The translations under genes were made by a program, and so were the position numbers. This document shows, one piece after another, positions 1 through 8,223 of a stretch of DNA of 35,865 bases (position 1 is the first letter of the stretch; each line of letters starts with the position of its first letter). The stretch covers positions 1-35,865 of the forward strand of contig CAZXDP010000024.1 in assembly GCA_964639255.1 (NCBI GenBank), written 5' to 3'. The notes beneath the pieces are model-generated. The model was given only the letters and a program-made list of their open reading frames with translations, did no database searches and had not been told where the DNA came from. The DNA comes from NZQO01 sp964639255 (GTDB lineage: Bacteria > Bacteroidota > Bacteroidia > Flavobacteriales > Flavobacteriaceae).

Positions 1-1595
1 TCGACTGCTCGAACGTGGGCGCGAACACCGTGACCCTTACCGTGACCGATAACAATGGCAACAGCTCTACCTGTTCCACCACCGTAACCGTGGAGGACAG
101 CGTGGCACCGACCGTCATTTGCCCGGCCGATACCATCGCCGAAACCGATCCAGGGGATTGTTTCGCAACGGTTAGCTTTTCTGCCCCTATCGCGATCGAT
201 GCCTGTGGCATCGCCTCTGTAACCCAAACCGGTGGTCTTCCAAGCGGCAGTCAGTTCCCCGTAGGAGTAAGCACTATTGAATTTACTGCCATAGATATCA
301 ACGGAAATGATCAAGTGTGCAGCTTTACCATTACCGTGACCGATGCGGAACTTCCAGTGGCAGTCTGCCAAGACATCACAATCCAATTGGATGCTTTCGG
401 GATGGCCTCCATCGTCCCAAGCGATGTGGACGGAGGTTCGTTCGATAACTGCGGAACGGTAGCGTTAAGCCTAAGCAAAGACACCTTCAGCTGTGCCGAT
501 GTGGGCGACAATACCATTATCCTTTCGGCAACCGATGCCCAGGGCAATGTTTCTACGTGTACTGCTATGGTTACCGTTGAGGATGTCACTGCTCCAGTGG
601 TTGCGTGCCAGGACATCACCGTTCAACTAGGGGCCGATGGCACCGCTATCATTTCAGGAGCGGATATTGACAATGGTTCCGCTGATGCCTGCGGTATCGC
701 CAGCTACGATCTCGATATTGATACTTTCGACTGCTCTATGGTAGGCGATAATTTGGTTACCTTAACCGTGACCGATGTTAACGGGAACGAGTCAGTTTGT
801 ACCGCCACGGTGACCGTGGAGGATATTTCCGCTCCCGTAGTACAGTGTCAGGATATTTCCCTAGGGCTGGAAGCAGACGGAACCGCCACCCTCACCCCTA
901 GCGATGTTATTGCATCTCTGGAAGACAATTGCGGTATCGCTTCAGTAGCGGTAGATATTACCGAGTTTACCTGTGCAGATATAGGAACCACGGTTCAAGT
1001 TCAGGTTTTCGCACAGGACGATAGTGGCAATTTGACTACTTGCTTCGCCAACGTAAGTGTGGTAGATACGCTAGCACCTGTGGTGAGCTGTCCGGGCGAC
1101 CAAACCGTCGACCCCGGCACCAACAACTTGTTCTACGTAGTGCCCGACTATTTCGCAGACGGAACCGCTACCGCCCAGGATAACTGTACCGATCCTATCA
1201 CTATCACATCGCAGGAGCCAGCTCCCGGTAGCTTAGTGCCAGATGGTGTTTACACCGTGACCCTCACGGCAGAGGATGCCCAGGGCAACGTGGGCAGCTG
1301 TAGCTTTGAGCTCACCGTGGAAAGCGTATTGGGAACCGGCAATCCGCTATCGAGTAAGATAGAGATTAGCCTTTACCCCAATCCGGCTACCAATGAAGTG
1401 CATATTGCTAACCCAGCTGCTATACAGCTGGAACGAGCAGTGCTCTACGACTTGACGGGACGCTTGGTAAAAACAGTAAGCGGTTCGCAATTATTGAGTG
1501 CATCAATAGATATTTCAGAATTGGCAAGCGCCACCTATATGGTGATGCTCTATACTGAAAATGGTGTTTCAACGCATCAATTGATCAAAGAATAA
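1..1595 (+). CDS. HYR-repeat secreted protein with T9SS C-terminal sorting domain (5' end missing)
   Basis: The reading frame is open from the first bases of the window, so this is the C-terminal part of a larger protein; the GTG at 15 is internal. It consists of about five Ig-like hyalin (HYR) units of roughly 80 residues. Each unit has recurring paired cysteines and the motifs APVVxCQD, ADGTA, DNCGIAS and TVTDxNGN near its ends. The last about 85 residues form a type A T9SS sorting domain: YPNPATNEVHI, then YDLTGRLVKT, then a terminal LIKE. In this family the sorting domain directs passage through the T9SS outer-membrane channel and attachment or release at the cell surface; HYR units are usually stalk or adhesion modules. 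The repeats are also visible in the DNA (compare about 40-95 with 765-825), which makes unequal recombination likely. Substrate or partner is unknown. A strong terminator follows at 1616. Confidence 0.9.
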   Translation, partial: DCSNVGANTVTLTVTDNNGNSSTCSTTVTVEDSVAPTVICPADTIAETDPGDCFATVSFSAPIAIDACGIASVTQTGGLPSGSQFPVGVSTIEFTAIDINGNDQVCSFTITVTDAELPVAVCQDITIQLDAFGMASIVPSDVDGGSFDNCGTVALSLSKDTFSCADVGDNTIILSATDAQGNVSTCTAMVTVEDVTAPVVACQDITVQLGADGTAIISGADIDNGSADACGIASYDLDIDTFDCSMVGDNLVTLTVTDVNGNESVCTATVTVEDISAPVVQCQDISLGLEADGTATLTPSDVIASLEDNCGIASVAVDITEFTCADIGTTVQVQVFAQDDSGNLTTCFANVSVVDTLAPVVSCPGDQTVDPGTNNLFYVVPDYFADGTATAQDNCTDPITITSQEPAPGSLVPDGVYTVTLTAEDAQGNVGSCSFELTVESVLGTGNPLSSKIEISLYPNPATNEVHIANPAAIQLERAVLYDLTGRLVKTVSGSQLLSASIDISELASATYMVMLYTENGVSTHQLIKE

Positions 1596-1615
1596 GACAA
1601 TCTTTTGTACTTTTC

Positions 1616-1645
1616 AAAACCCCCTTTCGCCCGAAAGGGGGTTTT
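1616..1645 (+). terminator. Rho-independent terminator after the HYR gene
   Basis: There are perfectly matching arms AAAACCCCCTTTCG and CGAAAGGGGGTTTT, with the tip at 1628-1633 forming the loop and the right arm ending in TTTT. It lies 20 bases after the stop codon. Because the arms carry A and T tails it could also work from the other strand, but no minus-strand gene ends here. Confidence 0.9.
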
Positions 1646-1838
1646 CTATTTATTCTTAGGTGAAGCTTTGAATGCTCGATACCGATACTTTTATACCGTC
1701 AATCGAAAAACCCATTCATTGTAAGAAACTTCTTCCAATTATTTGTATCTTTCAGTTACCCAATCTTTCCGGTTGTTTTCGAAAACACCTGCCTTCTTCT
1801 GCTGCCAATGGTATCTAACCAACCAAACAAGAAGGCTT

Positions 1839-1937
1839 ATGAAAAAATTTTTACGCAATTTACACGAACGAATACAACGTTGGTACCCCTTACTGGAGGA
1901 ATATGGCAGGGCGAGTAGCTACGCCATTCATCGTTGA
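1839..1937 (+). CDS. Possible small basic protein, 32 aa, unknown
   Basis: The ORF starts with ATG in a context typical of the phylum (A-rich, no Shine-Dalgarno site) and encodes MKKFLRNLHERIQRWYPLLE followed by EYGRASSYAIHR. It would form one amphipathic, basic helix with an aromatic centre. A TATCTTTC sequence about 85 bases upstream (1746-1753) resembles a Bacteroidota -7 box, but I see no good -33 partner. The stop codon sits within the loop of a 10-bp inverted repeat. An in-frame TTG at 1743 would extend it, but the added residues look non-coding. I do not recognise a family; it may equally be part of a non-coding RNA. Confidence 0.3.
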   Translation: MKKFLRNLHERIQRWYPLLEEYGRASSYAIHR

Positions 1938-1947
1938 TGCCATATTC
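1899..1947 (+). repeat. 10-bp perfect inverted repeat around the stop codon of the 32-codon ORF
   Basis: The arms are GAATATGGCA (1899-1908) and TGCCATATTC (1938-1947), 29 bases apart; the TGA at 1935-1937 lies in the loop. A GGCG/CGCC pair (1910-1913 with 1922-1925) can stack inside. No T run follows. It could be an RNA fold that protects or regulates the short transcript. Confidence 0.45.
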
Positions 1948-2098
1948 GACATGGAATCTTGTAATCCCGTAGTCCTTACGGGCTGAAATTACTTGTCCCA
2001 AACCGTCCTATCCACAAACAATGCATAATTGTTTTAAATCGATTTTAACGCTTTGCATTACAAGCTATTAAAATTGTATTAAAGTGGGTTGTCCTTTA

Positions 2099-2127
2099 TT
2101 GCAACTGAAGAAATTGTGGTATCTTCC
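2099..2127 (+). promoter_or_regulatory. Predicted promoter of the YtxH-like gene
   Basis: A TTG (-33 element) at 2099-2101 is separated by 18 bases from TATCTTCC at 2120-2127, close to the Bacteroidota consensus TTG-N19-TAnnTTTG. It ends 26 bases before the ATG at 2154. Confidence 0.5.
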
Positions 2128-2153
2128 CAATACACCTTAAAAATAAATAACCT

Positions 2154-2387
2154 ATGAAAAATACAGAGAAAAAAGGATTGTTAGCACTTATCGGGATTGG
2201 ATTGGGAGCATTGGCCTTTCTAGGCTATAAAAAACTTCCTTCTGAAAAGAAAGACCGAATTAAGGCGAAGGTAAATCAAGCCAGTGCTAAACTGAAAGAA
2301 ACCGGTCGCGACGTGAAGGAAAGTATTTCGCAGACTTATGAAAAGACCAAGGGCGAAACCAAGGCCCAGGTAAACGACCTATCGTAA
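2154..2387 (+). CDS. YtxH-like small membrane-anchored protein, 77 aa
   Basis: One glycine-rich hydrophobic segment at about residues 8-25 (LLALIGIGLGALAFLGY) is followed by a long charged helix rich in K, E and A (about 28-75). This is the layout of the YtxH (PF12732) family, small general-stress proteins of unknown mechanism in Firmicutes and Bacteroidota. The protein is probably anchored in the inner membrane with the helix in the cytoplasm. The ATG at 2154 is the natural start because it lies directly before the membrane segment. It is monocistronic, with a predicted promoter at 2099-2127 and a terminator at 2406. The family assignment rests on architecture more than on specific residues. 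Confidence 0.8.
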   Translation: MKNTEKKGLLALIGIGLGALAFLGYKKLPSEKKDRIKAKVNQASAKLKETGRDVKESISQTYEKTKGETKAQVNDLS

Positions 2388-2405
2388 TCGATTCCGATTT
2401 TTTTA

Positions 2406-2429
2406 AGAGCCCCGCTTAGCGGGGTTTTT
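2406..2429 (+). terminator. Rho-independent terminator after the YtxH-like gene
   Basis: The stem is CCCCGC/GCGGGG (2410-2415 with 2419-2424) with a TTA loop, extended by weaker A-T and G-T pairs, and followed by TTTTT. It lies between two convergent genes; the T run favours action on the plus strand. Confidence 0.85.
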
Positions 2430-2442
2430 CTTTGGACACAGG

Positions 2443-2676
2443 TTACTTTTCGTTTCTGGGGCCACGAAGGTGTATGACCAAGCCGTTCAAAAAATTTCGA
2501 AGAAATTGGTCCCCACATTCCATATACTTCGGATGGTCGGGCCTACGGAAAATGGCTCCCAACTCGCTTTTGGTTATCTTAAAATCTACGAGTGCGCAAA
2601 TTTCCACAATGTCCTCATCACGAAGTTTGTGCGCTACGCGTAGTTTCTTCATTATATCGTTATTGGTAAGGCCCAT
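2443..2676 (-). CDS. DUF1456 protein, single-domain form, 78 aa
   Basis: The protein begins MGLTNNDIMKKLRVAHKLRD and contains VDFKITKSELGAIFRRPDHP, CGDQ and FLNGLVIHLRG. These are the hallmarks of DUF1456 (PF07308), named after E. coli YehS. YehS carries two copies of the domain; here there is one. The frame is open further upstream to 2748, but conservation starts at the ATG at 2676, and a -7 box lies just before it. Function is unknown; the fold is believed to be a helical bundle and the family is annotated as possibly regulatory. The gene is convergent with the YtxH-like gene and divergent from the sortilin-type gene. Confidence 0.85.
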   Translation of the reverse strand: MGLTNNDIMKKLRVAHKLRDEDIVEICALVDFKITKSELGAIFRRPDHPKYMECGDQFLRNFLNGLVIHLRGPRNEK

Positions 2677-2691
2677 AGGTGAAATTTTTAT

Positions 2692-2699
2692 CAAAGATA
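2692..2699 (-). promoter_or_regulatory. -7 promoter element for the DUF1456 gene
   Basis: The minus strand reads TATCTTTG, an exact match to TAnnTTTG, ending 16 bases before the ATG, so the leader would be only about ten bases. A TTG lies 22 bases upstream of it, slightly further than usual. Confidence 0.6.
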
Positions 2700-2770
2700 C
2701 AACCTTGTGCCAGTTACAGCCCAATTTTTTTGGTTTGAATAAAACCATACCGTCAAGAGGTCTTTTTGGC

Positions 2771-2778
2771 TATATTTG
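2771..2778 (+). promoter_or_regulatory. -7 promoter element for the first sortilin-type gene
   Basis: TATATTTG matches TAnnTTTG exactly and ends 20 bases before the ATG at 2799. I see no clear TTG at -33. It rules out the upstream TTG at 2766 as the real start, because that codon would lie before the transcript begins. Confidence 0.55.
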
Positions 2779-2798
2779 AAACTGAAAAATTCTATTCC

Positions 2799-5700
2799 AT
2801 GAAAGTTCCTGTCTTTATCCTTGTCTTTTTGTTTATTTCAATTGCTTCCCTAGCGCAACAGGCAAACGATTATTTTGAGCCCCTAACCTATCGCAATATC
2901 GGTCCATTTCGTGGGGGCAGATCGGTTGCTGCCTCGGGCGTGGTTGGCGATCCTCTCACCTATTATATGGGCACGACGGGTGGTGGACTTTGGAAAACGG
3001 AAGATGCAGGCCAGCATTGGGAAAATTGTTCCGATGGATTCTTCAAAACGGGTTCGGTGGGTGCCGTGGCGGTTTCGGAAAGTCATCCGGAAATCGTCTA
3101 TGTTGGAATGGGAGAGCACGCAGTTCGAGGTGTGATGACCTCTTACGGTGATGGTGTCTATAAAAGTACGGATGGTGGTACCACTTGGTCGCATATGGGA
3201 TTGGAAGCCACCCAGCACATTTCGCGCATCGCCATTCACCCAACCAATCCCGATATAGTATATGTGGCTGCGCAAGGTGCCCTTCATGGCAATTCAAAAG
3301 AACGGGGCGTTTACAAATCGGTAGACGGCGGAGCCAGCTGGAAGAAGGTGCTTTTCATAAATGATATGACAGGAAGCGCAGAGCTTTCCTTGGATATGAA
3401 CCATCCAAATGTTTTATATGCCGCTATGTGGCATCACCAGCGCAAGCCTTGGAAAGTGATAAGTGGCGGTGAAGGCAGCGGTCTCTACAAATCAACGGAT
3501 GCTGGTGAGACCTGGTTTCAAATACACGATGGCCTTCCGGAAGAAAAAGGAAAAATGGCCATTGCCGTGGGCCGATCTAATAGCAACAAAGTATATGCTC
3601 TTATTGAAAGCGACACCGAAAAAGATCTTAGCGGTCTGTTTGTTTCCCAGAACGCCGGGGCCCACTGGGAGAAGGTAAGCGGAGATAACCGGCTAACGCA
3701 ACGCGCTTGGTACTATACCGAAGTGTTCGTAGATCCCAATAATGAAGATGTAGTGTACGTGCTAAGCGCCCCGAACCTTCGATCGAAAGATGGGGGCCGT
3801 ACTTGGGAAACGCTTTCTGGTACTCACGGTGATTATCATGATCTTTGGATCAATCCAAAAAATTCAAAAAATATGGTCATCGCAAACGATGGTGGTGCGG
3901 CCATTTCGTTTAATTACGGAGAAAGTTGGTCTCGACAGGATAATATGCCCACAGGTCAGTTTTACCGCGTCACGGCCGATAATGTATTTCCGTACAATTT
4001 ATATGGCGGGCAGCAGGACAACACTTCCGTTAAAATTGCCAACCTGTCGTTAGGGCGTTGGGGCATCGGAGATCAGGATTGGACCTACGCGGCAGGAGGT
4101 GAAAGTGCTTTCCTAGCATTCGATCCAGACAACCCCACTACCGTGTTGGGAGGAAGCTATCTTGGCACCATTGAGGCATTAAATATGCAAAGTAAGTCCA
4201 GTACCAACATTATGGCGGCACCTATTCAATATTTGGGAAGGGCCGCCCGAGATATGAAATACCTGTACAACTGGAACGCACCCATCATCCGCTCCGTTCA
4301 CCAGCCGGATGTTTACTACCACGCGGCACAGCTAGTGTTGAGAACCGATGATATGGGTCGAACGTGGAGCGAGGTTTCTCCAGACCTTACCCGCAATCTC
4401 GATGAAAAACAAGGAAAAGGAGGTGGTCCGTATACCAATGAAGCGGTAGGTGCAGAAAATTACGGGACCATTAGCTATTTGGTAGAATCGCCTCACGAAA
4501 AAGGAGTATTCTGGTCTGGCAGTGATGACGGTAAGGTATTTATAACCCGCAACCAAATGGAGAATTGGCAGGACGTCACCCCACCGAAGCTGGGCGAAAC
4601 TTTGGTCAATAGTATCGAAATTTCCCCACATAGCCCGGGCACAGCATATATCGCGACCACCCGTTACAAATTTAACGACCACACCCCTGCGCTTTATAAA
4701 ACCACAAACTATGGACAAACTTGGAAGAATATAAGCCAGGGAATCCCCTACGGTGCTTTTACTCGCGTAGTACGCGAAGACCCATCCCAGAAGGGGTTGC
4801 TCTATGCCGGTACCGAATTGGGCATGTACATCAGCTTTAACGATGGCGATACTTGGGAGCCTTTTCAGCTAAACCTGCCCATTACCCCTATTACCGATGT
4901 CATGGTACATCAAGGTGATTTGCTGGTGGCCACTTCGGGCCGAGCGTTTTGGATTTTAGACGACTTGGCCGTGCTGAGACAATATCCAGAAAAATCGCAA
5001 AATAGCTTGGCACTCTTTGCACCGGAGCCTGCGATATACGGAACGTGGGGCAGTCCTTTAAGCCGAAGTGACGCTGGGGATGGCACCGATCTACTGGAAG
5101 GATTAAACCCCGCCAACGGCGTTGTTTTGTATTATCAACTTCCTGAATTGGAGGAAGATACGCCCATAACCTTGCGAATAAAAGATGCCTCGGGCAAGCT
5201 TATTCGAACTATTTCGTCAGTAGCAGATTCCACCTATATTCCCCATAACGGAGGTGGTGCTCCACCCGCCCCTACCCTTTCGAAGAAAGAAGGGTTGAAT
5301 CGTTTTGTATGGGATATGCGGTACCCTATTATGCCCAGTGTTCCCGGAGTGTATATCGAGGCCGGGTTTCAAGGCCACAAAGTGGCCCCAGGCACTTATA
5401 CTTTTGAGTTGCAAGTGGATGATACACAATTACAAACAGAAGGAAAAATTGAAAGTAACCCGCTATACACTCTATCCGAATCAGATTATCGCGAATTCGA
5501 TAATGTGATGACCGAAATGGAAACCTCCCTTACCGAGATGCACAACTTGGTAAATGCCCTTTATACCGCCCAGCAACGTGTAGAAGAGGTATTGGCGCAC
5601 GTTCGGAAGAAGGAGCGATCTGCCCAGCTTCTTGCACAAGGAACGGAATTAATGGAACAATTGAAGAATTGGGATGAAAATATGGTGCAACGAAAATCCC

Positions 5701-5942
5701 AGGCTTATGACGATGTGGAAAATTTCGAAAACAAGTTCACGGCAGAATACCTATTCTTGATCAACCAAACCGATAGCTCCATTCCCGTGGTAACCGCGGC
5801 GTCCCTAAACCGAAAAAGGGAACTCGACGCCCAGTGGAAAGTACTTAAGCACGAGGCTGAATCTCTCTTGAATACCGCACTGCCCCAATTCAACCAAATA
5901 TTGTGGGACGCCGGTTACGGTGCCATTTTGATAGAGCGCTAA
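2799..5942 (+). CDS. Secreted sortilin/VPS10-type beta-propeller protein (BNR repeats), paralogue 1
   Basis: The product has 1047 aa. The start is the ATG at 2799, giving a clean signal peptide (MKVPVFILVFLFISIASLAQ, cleavage after LAQ); the open frame from 2766 is upstream sequence. The first about 700 residues carry eleven Asp-box motifs (for example KSTDGGTTW, KSVDGGASW, RTDDMGRTW, KTTNYGQTW). This is the signature of the Sortilin_N/VPS10-like propeller often annotated in databases as glycosyl hydrolase; I see no glycosidase active site that would justify that name. Family landmarks are RNIGPFRGG, GGGLWKT, GDGVYKS and NLYGGQQDN. A beta segment with FVWDMRYP (about 835) and a C-terminal coiled-coil-like region (about 900-1030) follow. 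There is no T9SS sorting domain, so it probably stays periplasmic. Its closest relative here is the gene at 17601. It converges on tamL 16 bases away. Confidence 0.85.
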   Translation: MKVPVFILVFLFISIASLAQQANDYFEPLTYRNIGPFRGGRSVAASGVVGDPLTYYMGTTGGGLWKTEDAGQHWENCSDGFFKTGSVGAVAVSESHPEIVYVGMGEHAVRGVMTSYGDGVYKSTDGGTTWSHMGLEATQHISRIAIHPTNPDIVYVAAQGALHGNSKERGVYKSVDGGASWKKVLFINDMTGSAELSLDMNHPNVLYAAMWHHQRKPWKVISGGEGSGLYKSTDAGETWFQIHDGLPEEKGKMAIAVGRSNSNKVYALIESDTEKDLSGLFVSQNAGAHWEKVSGDNRLTQRAWYYTEVFVDPNNEDVVYVLSAPNLRSKDGGRTWETLSGTHGDYHDLWINPKNSKNMVIANDGGAAISFNYGESWSRQDNMPTGQFYRVTADNVFPYNLYGGQQDNTSVKIANLSLGRWGIGDQDWTYAAGGESAFLAFDPDNPTTVLGGSYLGTIEALNMQSKSSTNIMAAPIQYLGRAARDMKYLYNWNAPIIRSVHQPDVYYHAAQLVLRTDDMGRTWSEVSPDLTRNLDEKQGKGGGPYTNEAVGAENYGTISYLVESPHEKGVFWSGSDDGKVFITRNQMENWQDVTPPKLGETLVNSIEISPHSPGTAYIATTRYKFNDHTPALYKTTNYGQTWKNISQGIPYGAFTRVVREDPSQKGLLYAGTELGMYISFNDGDTWEPFQLNLPITPITDVMVHQGDLLVATSGRAFWILDDLAVLRQYPEKSQNSLALFAPEPAIYGTWGSPLSRSDAGDGTDLLEGLNPANGVVLYYQLPELEEDTPITLRIKDASGKLIRTISSVADSTYIPHNGGGAPPAPTLSKKEGLNRFVWDMRYPIMPSVPGVYIEAGFQGHKVAPGTYTFELQVDDTQLQTEGKIESNPLYTLSESDYREFDNVMTEMETSLTEMHNLVNALYTAQQRVEEVLAHVRKKERSAQLLAQGTELMEQLKNWDENMVQRKSQAYDDVENFENKFTAEYLFLINQTDSSIPVVTAASLNRKRELDAQWKVLKHEAESLLNTALPQFNQILWDAGYGAILIER

Positions 5943-5958
5943 GCTTGAGTAACGGTGG

Positions 5959-8223
5959 TTAAAATGGATATCCTATCGCGAAGTTGAACACTGGCTCGTC
6001 CCATTGGAATTCAAAACGTTCGCCTTCAGGCAGGGCAGGATCGTGAAGGGGTGCGGCTAGGTCGAACCGAATTACAAATCCCTGTACATCTACCCGAAGC
6101 CCAATACCTGTACCGATTCCCAATTCACTGATAAAGTCGCCTGTAAATTTTCCTCCGGGCAATGCTTCATTCTCTTCTGAAAGCCAAATATTGCCCGCAT
6201 CGGCAAAAACGGCACCCTTCAGAAAAGATACCAAGGGAAACCGGTATTCGATGTTGGCCTCCAAACGAATGTTTCCTGTTTGGTCGAAAAATGAATCGGT
6301 ACCCTCATCAGAATAGGTTCCGGGGCCCAAGGATCGAATCTGAAACGCTCGAACGCTATAGGGTCCACCTGAAAAATACTGCTTGATATAGGGCAGCACA
6401 TCTGAATTTCCGTATGCAAGTCCATAGCCCGCGAATAGCCGGGTTGCGATGCGTTGTTCTTCAGCAAACTTGAAATGGTATCTAAAATCGATATCTCCCT
6501 TGGCGTACTGCGCATATTCCAACCCGAGGAAGGTCTTTGCCTCTCCATTTTCCTGTTCCTTCCCAAAGAGACTTATGGAATTTCCTGCGACATCGGCAGT
6601 GGCATTTAAGAAGAACTGGTGGGTTTTCTGGGAATCTACCATTCCGTTGTAGGTAAACGAATAGGTTAAGCCAGAAATAAATTGTTGTTCGAAGCTACGA
6701 CGCAAAAACGGGTTTTCATCCAAAATTATATCGAATTCTGGCGTGGTGTTCGACAAATTGGTATACGTTATGGAAATGGGGTTAATGTCGTGTGTTACAT
6801 AGCGATTGGCGTCCCATAGGTATCCAAATCGTGCGTTACCAGACACCAATTGATAGAGCTTGCTTCGGCTTAGGTACTCGCCTCCCAAGCTTATTCGCGT
6901 TTTGGGAATGGAATATTCGAAAAAATCGGTATTGATGGAGATGGGGAAAATAACCCTTGGAATGATGAGCTCATTTTCTAGTCCCAGTTCAATGCTGGTT
7001 AGTCCAGACTGGTCGCCTCCGGAAAGTTGTACCTCGTACCCCAAACTAGCACTAATATTTAACGTTTCACCACCCTTGAATAAATTTCGGTTGGAAAAGG
7101 TAAGTCCCAAGGCGGGACCCGCGAAGTTGTTCGATTTGGTAACCGCTTTCAGCTCGGCCCTTATGGCACGCTTGTTCAAGGGAGAGAGATAGACATTGGC
7201 CCGAAGGTATCCCAAGCTATCGGTAGCTAGTGAGTCGATCTCTTCGTACTGAATGTTCACGAATTTATAGGCGCCTATGGTACTAAGCCTACGGGCGGTA
7301 TTTTTAGATGCGATGGGGTCGTACCGCTCTCCCTCTTCCAAGGTGATATATCGGTCTAAGTACTTCGGCTTAAAGAATTCGGTTTCACGTACATAATTTT
7401 TCCCTTCGTATCGCGTGGTATCGAGCGCTACCGAGTCTTGCCTTAGATCGTAGTTGGGGTGAATGTTGAGTTGCGCTACTTTGTAAGGAATGATGGCTTT
7501 TTCCGGAACGTCCTTTTTCAGCCGAAGAAAAAGATCGAATCGTTTGTTTTTATATTGATTGGTATCTGCCTCAAAAATCAAGAAACCCGAATTGAAATTG
7601 TAATATCCCTTCTTTTTTAGTTCGTTGTCAATACGTTCGCGCTCCAGCTTCAGGGCAGCGAGATCGAAACGAATTCCGGGCTCCAGTTTCGTATTTCCTA
7701 CAATGGGCGCGATGGCCTCACCTAAGGGTTGTGGTACTGTGTCGAGTTGGTATGTGGCCATTGTGTAGGGCGTTGGCACCTGTACCGTATAATCGATGCT
7801 GGCAAATTGTTCCTCTTCTGAAAACTGTGAAAAGGCCCTGCTGTAGAAGAACCCGCGATTGGCCAACCTGTTGAGAAGCAGTTGTTCCACTTGATAAGGC
7901 TCAACATCGCTCTGGTATACCGGTTCCTCACCAAACTGTTTGTAAAGCCACCTATTGAGAAACCCAGGTTTCTCACGTTGCGTTTTGTAATAATAATAAA
8001 GCCCAGGATACATTCCTAAAAACTTGCTGTTGGGCTCTGGCTGAAGAACCCCTTCCAGCACGTCCCTTAATTCTGGTTTATTAGCAATGGTACTATCGCT
8101 TTCAATAGTTACGGTTGCCCCGGTATATAAGCGTTCATCTTCTGGTATGTACTTGCGAATGCTGCACGAACTCAATACTATGAGAACGGCAATAATGGAA
8201 TATATTCGGAAGTTGAAACTCAA
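5959..8223 (-). CDS. tamL: TamL, BamA/TamA-family outer-membrane lipoprotein
   Basis: The product has 754 aa. In Bacteroidota TamL replaces TamA: POTRA domains and a 16-stranded barrel that work with TamB to insert or supply outer-membrane proteins or lipids. The N-terminus SIIAVLIVLSSC ends in a lipobox with the lipidated Cys at residue 20. An N-terminal POTRA region follows, then a C-terminal barrel (about 370-754) with typical BamA-like stretches (GGPYSVRAFQIRSLGPG, the L6-type loop) and a final aromatic residue in NFAIGYPF. The start codon is TTG: no ATG exists before the lipobox, and an in-frame stop lies two codons upstream. That TTG overlaps the tamB stop by four bases (TTGA), so translation is probably coupled. 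It lies at the 3' end of the tamB operon. Confidence 0.92.
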   Translation of the reverse strand: MSFNFRIYSIIAVLIVLSSCSIRKYIPEDERLYTGATVTIESDSTIANKPELRDVLEGVLQPEPNSKFLGMYPGLYYYYKTQREKPGFLNRWLYKQFGEEPVYQSDVEPYQVEQLLLNRLANRGFFYSRAFSQFSEEEQFASIDYTVQVPTPYTMATYQLDTVPQPLGEAIAPIVGNTKLEPGIRFDLAALKLERERIDNELKKKGYYNFNSGFLIFEADTNQYKNKRFDLFLRLKKDVPEKAIIPYKVAQLNIHPNYDLRQDSVALDTTRYEGKNYVRETEFFKPKYLDRYITLEEGERYDPIASKNTARRLSTIGAYKFVNIQYEEIDSLATDSLGYLRANVYLSPLNKRAIRAELKAVTKSNNFAGPALGLTFSNRNLFKGGETLNISASLGYEVQLSGGDQSGLTSIELGLENELIIPRVIFPISINTDFFEYSIPKTRISLGGEYLSRSKLYQLVSGNARFGYLWDANRYVTHDINPISITYTNLSNTTPEFDIILDENPFLRRSFEQQFISGLTYSFTYNGMVDSQKTHQFFLNATADVAGNSISLFGKEQENGEAKTFLGLEYAQYAKGDIDFRYHFKFAEEQRIATRLFAGYGLAYGNSDVLPYIKQYFSGGPYSVRAFQIRSLGPGTYSDEGTDSFFDQTGNIRLEANIEYRFPLVSFLKGAVFADAGNIWLSEENEALPGGKFTGDFISELGIGTGIGLRVDVQGFVIRFDLAAPLHDPALPEGERFEFQWDEPVFNFAIGYPF

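Larger units (their letters stand above)
1646..2097. other. Spacer of about 0.5 kb with one doubtful small ORF and two hairpins
   Basis: No confident gene lies between the HYR terminator and the YtxH-like gene. It holds a 32-codon ORF (1839-1937, listed separately), a 10-bp inverted repeat spanning that ORF's stop codon (1899-1908 with 1938-1947) and a 6-bp hairpin CCCGTA/TACGGG (1966-1971 with 1977-1982). The second hairpin has no T run, so it is not a normal terminator. The rest, to 2097, is AT-rich sequence without recognisable structure. Confidence 0.5.
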
